This document shows positions 25,281-33,137 of a stretch of DNA of 64,000 nt, piece by piece. A program made the translations under genes and the position numbers. The notes beneath the pieces are model-generated. The model was not told where the DNA came from and made no database searches. It saw only the letters and a program-made list of their open reading frames with translations. Within the stretch, counting starts at the first letter, position 1, and every line of letters starts with the position of its first letter. The stretch spans positions 1 through 64,000 of the forward strand of contig DAIDDL010000006.1 in the NCBI GenBank assembly GCA_027309085.1, read 5' to 3'. The stretch comes from Sulfobacillus sp. GTDB lineage: Bacteria; Bacillota; Sulfobacillia; Sulfobacillales; Sulfobacillaceae.

Positions 25281-27179
25281 CTAATCCAGCGGCATCTGGG
25301 CCTGCTCCACCAGCTCGTCGAGGTACTCCGGCCATGCTTTGGCGCCAATGTCTCCATCTTCCCGCGTCCTCACTGATACCGTGTGGTTCTCAAGATCGCG
25401 CCCGCCCACAATCAGCATGCGCGGGATCTTGTTCACCTGGGCTTCCCGAATCTTGTAGCCCATCTTCTGGTTGCGCGCGTCCACTTCGACCCGTATCCCG
25501 CGGCGGCGCAGCTTCGTGGCGATTTCCTGGGCATAGGCCCCCTGCTGGTCCGTGATCGGAATCACCATGACCTGGACTGGCGCCAGCCACAGCGGGAAAG
25601 CTCCACCGTAGTGCTCCACCAAAATTCCCAGAAACCTCTCCACTGACCCCATGATCGCCCGGTGGATCATGACCGGCCGCTTATTGCTCCCGTCCTGGTC
25701 GGCATAGGTCAAATCGAACTTCTCGGGGAGCTGAAAATCCAGTTGAACGGTCGCCAGCTGCCAGTGTCTGCCCAGCGAGTCGATAACAGAAATATCGAGC
25801 TTGGGCCCGTAGAAAGCGCCGTCGCCAGGATTGACCTGATACTTGATGGAGCGTTCATGCAAGACCTCTTCCAGGTCGTGCTCCGCCTTGTTCCACAATT
25901 CGAGCGACCCCATATAGTCATCGGGACGGGTCGAGAATACCACCTCGTAAGGCAGTCCAAAGGCTCTGAACACCACATCCACCAAATCCAGCACACCCAG
26001 AATTTCTTGGGTGATCTGGTCCTCGCGCACAAACAGGTGGGCGTCGTCCTGGTGGAATCCCCGCACCCTCATCAGCCCGTGCAGCGTCCCTGACCGCTCG
26101 AAGCGCGAGACGGGTCCGTATTCCGCATAGCGGATGGGCAAGTCCCGGTAGGAGCGGATCGCGTCCTTGAACAACAGCGCATGTCCCGGACAGTTCATAG
26201 GTTTGGCACCCAGAACCTCATCGTCGCGCTCCATCAGGAACATGTTGTCGCGGTAGTGGTCCCAGTGACCGGAACGCTGCCACAGCCCTATGCGGTATAT
26301 CCAAGGAGTCGAGACTTCCTGGTATCCCCGCTCCGTCTGCAGACTGCGGGAGAATTCCTCCAGAGTCCGGTACAGCTGATAGCCTTTCGGGTGCCAGAAG
26401 GCAAACCCGGGCGCTTCTTCCCGGAAGCTGAATAAATCCAGCTGCGGGCCCAGCCGGCGGTGATCGCGCAGCTTCACCTCTTCAAGACGGGCGAGGTACT
26501 GCTCCAGATCCGCCTCAGAAGGAAATGATGTCCCGTAAATTCTGGTCATCATCGGGTTCTTCTCGTCTCCTCGCCAATAGGCGCCTGAAACATTGGTCAG
26601 CTTGATAGCCTGGATCATACCGGTGCGGGGCACATGCGGTCCCGCGCATAAGTCCACAAACTCTCCCTGGCGGTACGCCGTAATCGGCATGCCCTCTGGA
26701 ATACGGGCAATAATCTGCAGCTTGAAATCTTCGTGGCGGTCCCCGAACAGGGCCAAAGCCTCGTCACGATTCAGTTCCAGACGGTCTATAGGTAGATCTT
26801 CGCGCACAATCTGACGCATCATCTCTTCAATCGTCCCCAAGTCGGTCTCCGTCAGAGGCCTGGGCAGCGAAATGTCATAGTAGAACCCGTCATCCAGCGC
26901 CGGTCCAGTGCCCAGCTTGGCTTCCGGCCACAATCTCTTCACCGCTTGAGCCATCAAGTGGGCGCTGGAATGGCGGAACACTTTCTGACCGCTGCTGTCG
27001 CCAAAGGTCAGCCACTGCAACTGCCCGCCATGGCTCAGAGGCCGCTTCAAATCCACGACGTCCCCGTCTATCCATGCCGCGAGAGCCTCTTGCGGCATAT
27101 CCTCATAAAAATCCATCGGGCGCACGCCCGGACTTTTTACCACTAACTCGCCGTGCACCTCAATTGCCAGATCGTCCAT
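25281..27179 (-). CDS. thrS: Threonyl-tRNA synthetase
   Basis: The product from the chosen ATG (MDDLAIEVHGEL, after GGGGAGG) is 632 residues. It carries an N-terminal TGS domain, the editing domain with HSSAHLMAQAV, the class II core and a C-terminal anticodon domain. The additional 24 residues in the track ORF are translated T-box sequence. It charges tRNA-Thr. Confidence 0.97.
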   Translation of the reverse strand: MDDLAIEVHGELVVKSPGVRPMDFYEDMPQEALAAWIDGDVVDLKRPLSHGGQLQWLTFGDSSGQKVFRHSSAHLMAQAVKRLWPEAKLGTGPALDDGFYYDISLPRPLTETDLGTIEEMMRQIVREDLPIDRLELNRDEALALFGDRHEDFKLQIIARIPEGMPITAYRQGEFVDLCAGPHVPRTGMIQAIKLTNVSGAYWRGDEKNPMMTRIYGTSFPSEADLEQYLARLEEVKLRDHRRLGPQLDLFSFREEAPGFAFWHPKGYQLYRTLEEFSRSLQTERGYQEVSTPWIYRIGLWQRSGHWDHYRDNMFLMERDDEVLGAKPMNCPGHALLFKDAIRSYRDLPIRYAEYGPVSRFERSGTLHGLMRVRGFHQDDAHLFVREDQITQEILGVLDLVDVVFRAFGLPYEVVFSTRPDDYMGSLELWNKAEHDLEEVLHERSIKYQVNPGDGAFYGPKLDISVIDSLGRHWQLATVQLDFQLPEKFDLTYADQDGSNKRPVMIHRAIMGSVERFLGILVEHYGGAFPLWLAPVQVMVIPITDQQGAYAQEIATKLRRRGIRVEVDARNQKMGYKIREAQVNKIPRMLIVGGRDLENHTVSVRTREDGDIGAKAWPEYLDELVEQAQMPLD

Positions 27180-27189
27180 TGCTCGCTGC

Positions 27190-27435
27190 CTCCCCAATAA
27201 AAAACGCCCCCCACATCTGGGGGACGGAATAATCCGCGGTTCCACCGCCATTGGCAGAAAACTGCCCGACTTTTCTGCGCGGTACCGGGCGCTCCCGCCA
27301 GCTTCACCGCTTCCGGCTCGCTAGTCGCTCCAAGCTGGTCCAGCTCCCGCGTGACTGAGGCGCCTTTCAGACGGGGACGCCTCTCTCTGCGCAGAATACG
27401 GAAACTGTCGTCTCTTCATCGCCAATCCTTACTAT
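27190..27435 (-). ncRNA. T-box riboswitch upstream of thrS
   Basis: On the minus strand AATGGCGGTGGAACCGCGG (27234-27252) is a clear T-box, followed by a GC hairpin and TTTTTT. Upstream sequence folds into stem I-like helices, and an ACC (Thr) codon occurs in GAGCTGGACCAGC, though I cannot confirm it as the specifier. A promoter lies at the expected distance. Confidence 0.92.
27197..27228 (-). terminator. T-box terminator of thrS leader
   Basis: CCCCCAGATGTGGGGGG forms the stem and is followed by CGTTTTTTATT on the minus strand. Confidence 0.88.
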
Positions 27436-27441
27436 GGGTTA

Positions 27442-27470
27442 ACCTTACCGAAAGCAACCCATGCTGTCAA
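27442..27470 (-). promoter_or_regulatory. Promoter of the thrS T-box transcript
   Basis: A perfect TTGACA is followed after 17 bases by TAAGGT on the minus strand. The remaining stretch to the ytxC stop (27471-27722) shows only short inverted repeats (for example CTCCGGAG) and no gene. Confidence 0.6.
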
Positions 27471-27722
27471 GGCACTGCCTGTTCCGGACATGCTTGTTCT
27501 GAGCTTCGCCTCCTGAGAAACGGGTGACCGCAATGGGAGCGATGCACACACCGAGAAGAGTCCCCGTTCTCAAGGACTCTCCCCTCTCCGGAGGGAGACA
27601 AAGGTCAGACGCATGGCGGATGTCTATATTTGATTAGGAAATGTGGCAACTGCTGATACCACGACACATTAAACCCCATTGAGGCGCGGGGAATGGCTTT
27701 CTGCCCATGGCCTCCGGCCGAG

Positions 27723-28502
27723 TCAGAGCTGCCGGCCAGCGGCAGCCTTCACCCGTCCTTCAAAAATCGCGCAGAGCATGGCTTGCAGGTCCGGCGCCAT
27801 CTCCCCGTGCAGAACGACCTCTTCCGGCGCCAGAAGCACCAGCGCGCTCACCACCAGTTCTTGCCGGGTGTCTTCGCCGTCGTCCAGATCTTCAGACAAC
27901 GCCTCGATAATCTCCTGGCCGACATCCACCCCGTCGGCATTGGCAATGTTGACCTCATTGTGCCAGCAGCGGACGTGCAGCACATCAGACTGGGGACTCT
28001 GCTGGCGAACATAATCCTTTAAAAATCCTATAAACTGCCGGTATTCCTGTTCCGCAAAGTATTCGTCAATCGCCTGTCCGGCCAGGTCTATCAAGGCCGT
28101 ACGGACGTCACTCAGGGCAAAATCCTCAACGCCCTCAATCACCAAGCTGTCATGGGCCCATAACAACACCGTTAAACTCGCCGCCATGGCATCCATTCGC
28201 TCCTGCGCAGCCCGCTGGCCCTCTCCTTGCAGCAGCGCCATCACCCGGTCCAGCATCAAGCGCCTCTCGGACCGGCTCAGATATGCGTACTGCTGCCGGA
28301 AAATCCTCATCAGCCAGGCATCATAGTGCTGGCTGATGACCTTAGCCACCGCGCGGGCCATCACATACGCTTCCTGGCTGCTGCAGCCTCCCATGTCGCA
28401 CTGAGCCCACCACATTTTAGACTGTTGAACAAATTCCACCGGGGCCGCGAGAAAATCGTCGATCCGGGGGATAAACTCCTGACTCCCAATGCGCCACTGC
28501 AC
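27723..28502 (-). CDS. ytxC: YtxC-family sporulation-associated protein
   Basis: The 259-residue protein ends with the pattern of YtxC: DLAGQAIDEYFAEQEYRQFI, LKDYVRQQSPQSDVLHV and NEVNIANADG. In Bacillus and clostridia ytxC lies just upstream of thrS, as here. The biochemical role is unknown; it is listed among sporulation-related genes. I chose the GTG after GGGAGGTGAT instead of the track start 19 codons upstream. Confidence 0.82.
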   Translation of the reverse strand: MQWRIGSQEFIPRIDDFLAAPVEFVQQSKMWWAQCDMGGCSSQEAYVMARAVAKVISQHYDAWLMRIFRQQYAYLSRSERRLMLDRVMALLQGEGQRAAQERMDAMAASLTVLLWAHDSLVIEGVEDFALSDVRTALIDLAGQAIDEYFAEQEYRQFIGFLKDYVRQQSPQSDVLHVRCWHNEVNIANADGVDVGQEIIEALSEDLDDGEDTRQELVVSALVLLAPEEVVLHGEMAPDLQAMLCAIFEGRVKAAAGRQL

Positions 28503-28852
28503 TGCCGTATCACCTCCCAATGATGGTCCCGGAGCGGCTGGCCACCCTTTCCCCCACACCGGGAAGACAGAAACGCGGCCGCCCTTTACGATTTTTTCAC
28601 TCAGACTGCGGCCTCCCTTATATATTGCTAGTATATTCCAGAATTCCTATGGCTATTCATTGAGGACAAAGCTTATAGGCCACCGCCAGCAATCATGCCA
28701 TGATCCTGCACGCTAGACAGTCATGCTCTGACTTTGCCGGTCTTCTATCGCTTGGCGATCTGTCCATTTCTAATCAAATTGGCGACGTGGATGTCAAACA
28801 TAAGCACCGCCGGGCGTTCATTTTCGAGACAGGCGCCATAACCCCCCCCCAA

Positions 28853-28890
28853 TAAAAAAAGAGCCCTCACGAGCATCTAATCAGGACTCA
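28853..28890 (-). terminator. Terminator next to the degenerate tRNA-Val copy
   Basis: GAGTCCT pairs with AGGGCTC (one G-U) across a 15-base loop and is followed by TTTTTTTATT on the minus strand. Its 5' arm is the T-arm part of the tRNA-Val fragment. Confidence 0.6.
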
Positions 28891-28919
28891 AATCTCTGAA
28901 CCTCTCGGATGTCAAAAGA
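28883..28919 (-). repeat. Degenerate tRNA-Val(GAC) 3'-part: candidate att site remnant
   Basis: Aligned by eye without gaps, 31 of 37 bases match positions 31135-31171 of the intact tRNA-Val gene, covering the anticodon loop to T-arm. It has the same orientation and lies about 2.25 kb beyond the tRNA 3' end. A broken tyrosine integrase lies between the two copies. This is the layout of an integrative element inserted at a tRNA gene, now decayed. Confidence 0.65.
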
Positions 28920-29243
28920 CCCGTGCGGTGTTTCTAGCGTTATCTACAGCATCTAAAATTCTCGGAATCCGGCTCCCTGTCGGCCATTATACGGGCTGGT
29001 AATTAGGCCGCGCTTCCCATAACGTGGCGCTTCTCATAATCTCGTCCATCCATCGCGTAAGATATGGCCCAAACTTTGGGCGCAGCCCTCGGCGGAGACC
29101 TTCCGGCGCCGGCAGGCACCGTATCGCAATGCGGAGTGTCAAGGCGATTATGTAAGGAACGGAGTTATGGAAAGAAGCGGCACCAAACCGACTCACTCCG
29201 CGAGGTACCGCTCGCTTTCTTTGCATAATGCTCAGCGCATTCT

Positions 29244-29890
29244 CTACGACGTGGTAGCGCATAACCGATCGAGCCATGGCAGCAGTCCCTGATCTTCGGT
29301 CCAGGACACTCCCGGGGATGGAATCCCCGGGAATTGAGCGGACTCAACGGCTTGGCGTCGTCGCTCCACATCCACTCGGGCATAAATTTGGGTCGTCGAT
29401 ACGTCCGCATGGCCCAGCAGATCGCGAATGTAAATTAAATTGACTCCCACCTGTAAGAGATGAACGGCCTTGGAGTGCCGGAGCACATGCGGCGTCACCG
29501 ATTCCGGGAATCCTCCGATGCCCTGGGCTTGGGCGCGCTGCACATATTTTTGAAGAATGTAGGTGATGCCCACCCGTGTAAAGGGCCTATGCTGGGCATT
29601 ATAAAAGACGGGGTGGTCCATCTGTTCACCGCGTCGAAGACCACGGCCGGCGTCTCTAATCGGATATCGCGGACCACCACATCGATCCACTCTTGCACCC
29701 GGGTGCCCGTATCATACAGGAAGGCGAGCAGGGTCGCATCCCGGCGCCCTTTAGCCGTGGTCCGGTCCGGTTGCGGATACGGCACCAACGGCTGTGCGGT
29801 TTTTTTTCACGGAATGGTCAGGAGGTGTTGCACGGTCTCCAAGAATTCCGGGGCCTCGTACGAGACCCACCGGAAGAATGCCCGCAAAGT
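29244..29890 (-). pseudogene. Tyrosine recombinase (phage-type integrase), broken
   Basis: The remnant can be read in three pieces. A core-binding segment, TLRAFFRWVSYEAPEFLETV near 29810-29890, ends at a [23 protein letters not shown], with the catalytic Arg region, lies in a second frame (29495-29788). [35 protein letters not shown] and IYARV, with the His-x-x-Arg, His and Tyr of the active site, lie in a third (29244-29690). Sequence between the pieces is also shorter than in intact integrases. The N-terminus is lost at a palindromic repeat. The protein cannot be active. Confidence 0.88.
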
Positions 29891-29908
29891 GAATCCTTAC
29901 AAGGATTC
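29891..29908 (+). repeat. Palindromic repeat, copy A
   Basis: GAATCCTTACAAGGATTC, two perfect 8-base arms around AC, followed by GTGGACC. It marks the point where the integrase reading frame ends. Confidence 0.75.
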
Positions 29909-29926
29909 GTGGACCAACGGCTGAGC

Positions 29927-29958
29927 CGACGATTGTGGAATTCTTTCCACAACCGTCG
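29927..29958 (+). repeat. Hairpin module after copy A
   Basis: CGACG-A-TTGTGGAA-TTCT-TTCCACAA-C-CGTCG, 13 pairs with one A-C mismatch. It starts 36 bases after the start of repeat A, the same offset as the hairpin after copy B. Confidence 0.7.
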
Positions 29959-30053
29959 CGCCCGTCAATGCGCTGAACACTTCCGGCACGATTGCGGAGG
30001 TGTTGGGGATGGAGCCAGGTCTGTATATCGCAGGGGGAGGTCGTCCCCGGGGG

Positions 30054-30071
30054 GGATCCTTACAAGGATTC
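30054..30071 (+). repeat. Palindromic repeat, copy B
   Basis: GGATCCTTACAAGGATTC followed by GTGGGCTGGG. It differs from copy A at one position of the left arm. Confidence 0.7.
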
Positions 30072-30089
30072 GTGGGCTGGGTAACGCCT

Positions 30090-30123
30090 AAGACACTTCC
30101 GGAATTTTTTCCGGAAGTGTCTT
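30090..30123 (+). repeat. Perfect hairpin module after copy B
   Basis: A 15-bp perfect stem (AAGACACTTCCGGAA) with a TTTT loop. It starts 36 bases after the start of copy B. The apex GGAATTTTTTCC is like GGAATTCTTTCC after copy A while the lower stems differ. Confidence 0.8.
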
Positions 30124-30307
30124 GCTTTCTGTGCCCCGCATTTTGCCATCTGCGCAAACAACAACAGCCCGCTTGTCCAAGGCGGGCTAGAAGATGGAAA
30201 ACATTTATACAAGCATATTCATTATCGCTCGGTCTGCGCCCGCTGTTCAGCTCTCCGCCATAGTTTTTTTGTGTGGGGGCGGTGACTTGGGGTGTATCCG
30301 AGCAAAC

Positions 30308-30325
30308 GAAGCCTTGCAAGGATTC
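30308..30325 (+). repeat. Palindromic repeat, copy C
   Basis: GAAGCCTTGCAAGGATTC, preceded by GAGCAAAC and followed by ACGGGCCGGGA. Copies C and D share about 40 bases including GTGT.TCCG.GCAAACGAAG upstream of the core. Confidence 0.75.
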
Positions 30326-30380
30326 ACGGGCCGGGAGTCCCCACCCAGTGCAGAGCGCCCCGGCACCCAGACGCACCATA

Positions 30381-30408
30381 GCCCGCCTCTGAAGAGACGG
30401 GCTATAAT
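30381..30408 (+). promoter_or_regulatory. Inverted repeat ending in a TATAAT box
   Basis: AGCCCG.C and GACGGGCT form a stem directly abutting TATAAT (30403-30408) on the plus strand, about 52 bases before the start of the 31-codon ORF. There is no clear -35 box. Confidence 0.4.
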
Positions 30409-30459
30409 GGCGGTGAGGGTACGCCCCTTGGGTGACCTCCGAAAGGAGGTGAGGGGCTT

Positions 30460-30555
30460 ATGCACATTCAGATGACGATAACGCTGGCGAGTGCTATCAA
30501 GTTGTATCTGATGTGGCGTATCTCACGGCGTCATCTTGACCGACACCACAGATAA
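30460..30555 (+). CDS. Tiny 31-aa ORF with strong ribosome site
   Basis: MHIQMTITLASAIKLYLMWR followed by a basic tail (ISRRHLDRHHR). The ATG follows AAAGGAGGTGAGGGGCTT, one of the best Shine-Dalgarno sequences in the window. A hydrophobic N-terminal half with a basic tail, a structured leader and strong translation recall small type I toxin or holin-like peptides of Firmicutes. I do not recognise the exact family and no homology is claimed. It is too short for the ORF track. Confidence 0.45.
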   Translation: MHIQMTITLASAIKLYLMWRISRRHLDRHHR

Positions 30556-30669
30556 CGGCCCTCACTTCCCGCCCCTGTTTACGCAAGGGCGGGTCTTGCT
30601 TATAATATACGCCCATGCGGTGGACTATGCAAAGAGGCTGGTGGCTTATCGGCGTGTCTCCGGGCAAAC

Positions 30670-30687
30670 GAAGTTTTGCAAGGATTC
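30670..30687 (+). repeat. Palindromic repeat, copy D
   Basis: GAAGTTTTGCAAGGATTC, preceded by GGGCAAAC and followed by GCGGGCCGGGAAGAC. Confidence 0.75.
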
Positions 30688-30745
30688 GCGGGCCGGGAAG
30701 ACGGGACTGGCGACCTGCTAGTGAACGCCCCGCCACTGGGGGAGG

Positions 30746-30775
30746 ATAGCTTGTGGAATTATTGCCACAAGCTAT
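30746..30775 (+). repeat. Hairpin module between copies D and E
   Basis: An 11-bp perfect stem (ATAGCTTGTGG) with the loop AATTATTG. The apex GG-AATTATTG-CC matches the apex of the hairpins after copies A and B. Confidence 0.75.
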
Positions 30776-30783
30776 TGGCGGGT

Positions 30784-30801
30784 GAAGCCTTGCAAGGATC
30801 C
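30784..30801 (+). repeat. Palindromic repeat, copy E
   Basis: GAAGCCTTGCAAGGATCC, followed by ATTTGCCCGGAAGACC, the most divergent right flank of the five copies. Confidence 0.65.
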
Positions 30802-31083
30802 ATTTGCCCGGAAGACCAGACTGTTGTTCGCGAGGTCTTTGACCGCCCTTCGTGGGGATGGTTGGGGATGGCCGCTGTGGGTAACTGTGGCACAACGAGA
30901 AACTGTCCCATGATGTGCAGTTCCGTTGTGGAGAAACCCGTGGCGCCCCCGAAAAAATTTTTCTCGTGGCGGTTCCGGTTTTTTCTACGCCGCGTAACGC
31001 GTTGACCGCTTCCGTATCGTTCTGTACGCGGGTTCGCAGGGATGAAAGTGGGATGACGGCGAGTTTGAGGCCGGCGCAAAAGT

Positions 31084-31110
31084 AAAAAACCCCTGAAAAT
31101 AACTCAGGGC
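31084..31110 (-). terminator. Terminator of the Gly-Cys-Val tRNA cluster
   Basis: CCCTGA/TCAGGG stem followed by GTTTTTT on the minus strand, 12 bases after the tRNA-Val 3' end. Confidence 0.85.
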
Positions 31111-31121
31111 TTCGAAATTTA

Positions 31122-31199
31122 TGGTGGGCGGTACAGGACTCGAACCTGTGAACCTCTCGCATGTCAAGCGAGCGCTCTAACCAACTGAGCTAACCACCC
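31122..31199 (-). tRNA. tRNA-Val (GAC)
   Basis: Cloverleaf with anticodon loop TTGACAT and an encoded CCA. It is the last gene of the Gly-Cys-Val cluster. A degenerate copy of its 3' part lies at 28883-28919, so it was probably an integration target. Confidence 0.95.
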
Positions 31200-31208
31200 A
31201 CGTCAAAT

Positions 31209-31283
<75 letters not shown>

Positions 31284-31303
31284 TTATAATCAAGGCGGCA
31301 GAA

Positions 31304-31378
31304 TGGAGCGGAAGACGGGATTTGAACCCGCGACCCTTGCCTTGGCAAGGCAATGCTCTACCACTGAGCTACTTCCGC
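31304..31378 (-). tRNA. tRNA-Gly (GCC)
   Basis: Anticodon loop TTGCCAA, acceptor GCGGAAG/CTTCCGC, encoded CCA. First gene of the cluster. Confidence 0.95.
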
Positions 31379-31391
31379 ATCACGCTCTGCT

Positions 31392-31420
31392 AGTATAACA
31401 ACTTCTATCGCGTTGTGCAA
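31392..31420 (-). promoter_or_regulatory. Promoter of the Gly-Cys-Val tRNA cluster
   Basis: TTGCAC and TATACT with a 17-base spacer, 14 bases upstream of tRNA-Gly. Confidence 0.75.
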
Positions 31421-31454
31421 GGGTATGTAACGGGGCCGCTAATATTTTATCCGC

Positions 31455-32297
31455 TTAGTACTGGTAAAAGCCGCGACCGTTTTTCTTCCCCAGCCTTCCC
31501 GCGCGCACCAGCCGGCGCAACACCTGGGGGGCGGCAAAACGGTCGTCATGAAATTCGTCATACAAATAATCCATGACTTCCAGGTCCACGTCCAGACCTG
31601 TGAAATCCGCCAGCGTCAAAGGCCCCATCGGATGATTGAGTCCGAGCTGCACGGCTTTGTCAATGTCTTCCTTGCTCGCGACGCCTTCTTCGAGAATGCG
31701 CATCGCTTCAATAAACAGCGGCATCAATATGCGGTTGACGACAAATCCCGGCGTATCCTTCTGCACGACGACGGTTTCTTTCCCCAATATCCGCGATATT
31801 TCCTGAACGTAAATGACCGTCTCATCACTGGTGTCCTCTCCGCGCACCAGCTCGACGAGCTTCATGACAGGCGCCGGGTTGAAAAAATGCATTCCGAGGA
31901 ACTGCGACGGCCGGCTGGTGGAGCGGCTCAATTCGGTAATCGAGAACGATGACGTATTGGTGGCGAGAATGGCTTCGGGACGGACAATGGCGTCCAGTGC
32001 CCGGAAGACAGATTTTTTGACGTCCATCACTTCCACGACGGCTTCGATAACCAGCTCCGCCTCATGAAAATCCTCCAGCGGAGCGTCCATCAAGCGGTCC
32101 ATCGCGTCTTCCACCGCCCCGGCCACTATTTGCCCCCGCGCCGCAGAACGGTTCAAGCGGCCCGCAATCCTGTCTTTGGCCCGGAGCACCGCCCCCGGCT
32201 GTGAATCGTGCATGAGCACTTTAAAACCGCTCAGGGCCGCCAGCTGGCTGATTCCTGACCCCATTGTGCCGGCCCCCACCACTCCAATAGTCTGCAT
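31455..32297 (-). CDS. 3-hydroxyacyl-CoA (3-hydroxybutyryl-CoA) dehydrogenase
   Basis: At 280 residues this is the single-function form. The NAD motif GAGTMGSGIS lies at the N-terminus, NTSSFSITEL near 120, the catalytic His region in GMHFFNPAPVMKLVE, and GFVVNRILMPLFIEA and LGLNHPMGPL further on. The enzyme oxidises 3-hydroxyacyl-CoA to 3-ketoacyl-CoA. It probably works in fatty or butyrate-type oxidation with the ETF genes downstream of this region. Confidence 0.93.
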   Translation of the reverse strand: MQTIGVVGAGTMGSGISQLAALSGFKVLMHDSQPGAVLRAKDRIAGRLNRSAARGQIVAGAVEDAMDRLMDAPLEDFHEAELVIEAVVEVMDVKKSVFRALDAIVRPEAILATNTSSFSITELSRSTSRPSQFLGMHFFNPAPVMKLVELVRGEDTSDETVIYVQEISRILGKETVVVQKDTPGFVVNRILMPLFIEAMRILEEGVASKEDIDKAVQLGLNHPMGPLTLADFTGLDVDLEVMDYLYDEFHDDRFAAPQVLRRLVRAGRLGKKNGRGFYQY

Positions 32298-32314
32298 AGA
32301 TAAGCCTCCTCCAG

Positions 32315-33094
32315 TTAATAGCCCAAAATGTGAAACCCGCTATCCACAAACAAAATATGGCCCGTAATGTGCTTCGCCCAGTCTGACGACAGAAAAACGG
32401 CGGCATTGCCCACATCTTCAGTGGAAATGTTTTCCGGAATCGGCGCCCGGTCCTCGGTATTGTGCAAGGCTGCTGTAATACCCTTTACCCCTGCTGCGGC
32501 CAGAGTCTTCACGGGTCCCGCGGATATGGCATTCACCCGGATATGGTCCCGCCCGAGGTCGAAGGCGAGGTAGCGCACAGACGATTCCAGCGCGGCCTTG
32601 GCCACCCCCATCACATTGTAATTCGGCAGAACCCGCGTCGATCCTTGATAGGTCATCGCGACAATGCTGGCCTCTTTGGCTTTCAGCATCGAGGGGTATA
32701 AGGCGCGGGTCAATTCGGTCAGTGAATAAGAGCTGACGGACTGCGCCAGGGTGTATCCCTCCCGGGACGTGTTTAAAAATCTCCCCTCCAGGTCCGCGCG
32801 GTTGGCATAAGCAATGGAATGCACCAAAGAGTGCACCCCGCTCGGCGCCAACTTGTCCAAACTCTCGGTGAATTCCGCCATGAGGTCATCATTCATCACA
32901 TCCAGTAAGACCGTCTTGGCTGGTCTTTGCAAGTCTTCGATTAACTTGTCCAAATTTTCCTTCAAGCGGTCGTTCTGGTAGGTGAGGATCAATTCTGCCC
33001 CTTCACGCTCAAAAGCCCGGGCTATTCCCCAGGCGATACTCCGCTTATTGGCAATCCCTGTCACGACTGCCACTTTCCCATCCATTAGTCCCAA
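32315..33094 (-). CDS. fabI: Enoyl-[acyl-carrier-protein] reductase FabI
   Basis: The 259-residue SDR protein has the FabI signature: GIANKRSIAWGIA in the cofactor site, Ser/Tyr/Lys region YQGSTRVLPNYNVMGVAKAAL, and SAGPVKTLAAAGVKG. It performs the last step of each fatty-acid elongation cycle. It precedes the hydroxyacyl-CoA dehydrogenase gene by 17 bases. Confidence 0.95.
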   Translation of the reverse strand: MGLMDGKVAVVTGIANKRSIAWGIARAFEREGAELILTYQNDRLKENLDKLIEDLQRPAKTVLLDVMNDDLMAEFTESLDKLAPSGVHSLVHSIAYANRADLEGRFLNTSREGYTLAQSVSSYSLTELTRALYPSMLKAKEASIVAMTYQGSTRVLPNYNVMGVAKAALESSVRYLAFDLGRDHIRVNAISAGPVKTLAAAGVKGITAALHNTEDRAPIPENISTEDVGNAAVFLSSDWAKHITGHILFVDSGFHILGY

Positions 33095-33137
33095 TGTTTC
33101 TCCCCCAGGCTGTTCCGATTTTTGCCATCATCATACC

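Larger units (their letters stand above)
28503..29243 (-). other. Gene-poor stretch between ytxC and the integrase remnant
   Basis: I see no gene with a ribosome site and a recognisable product here. It holds a terminator (28853-28890) and the tRNA-Val-like fragment that runs into it. The 96-residue minus ORF at 28987-29277 overlaps the integrase remnant and has no recognisable motif. Confidence 0.6.
29959..30459. other. Gene-free part of the decayed island with repeats
   Basis: No convincing gene is present. The stretch holds a hairpin AACACTTCCG/CGGAGGTGTT (29976-30005), repeat copies B and C, the hairpin after B, and an AGCCCGC/GCGGGCT inverted repeat near 30166-30187. Confidence 0.6.
30556..31083. 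other. Gene-free part of the island next to the tRNA cluster
   Basis: No convincing gene. It holds a CCCGCCC/GGGCGGG hairpin followed by TATAAT (30570-30605), repeat copies D and E, the hairpin between them, and a long interrupted hairpin ACAACG..AAACTG/CAGTT..CGTTGT (30892-30933). Confidence 0.6.

Noticed and set aside
28987-29277. 96-aa minus-strand ORF
   Set aside because: It overlaps the integrase remnant, has no convincing ribosome site and no recognisable motif.
29891-30801. Integron attC array or CRISPR array
   Set aside because: The repeats are irregularly spaced (114-362 bases) and lack the GTTRRRY core of attC sites; there are no equal-length spacers and no cas or intI genes.
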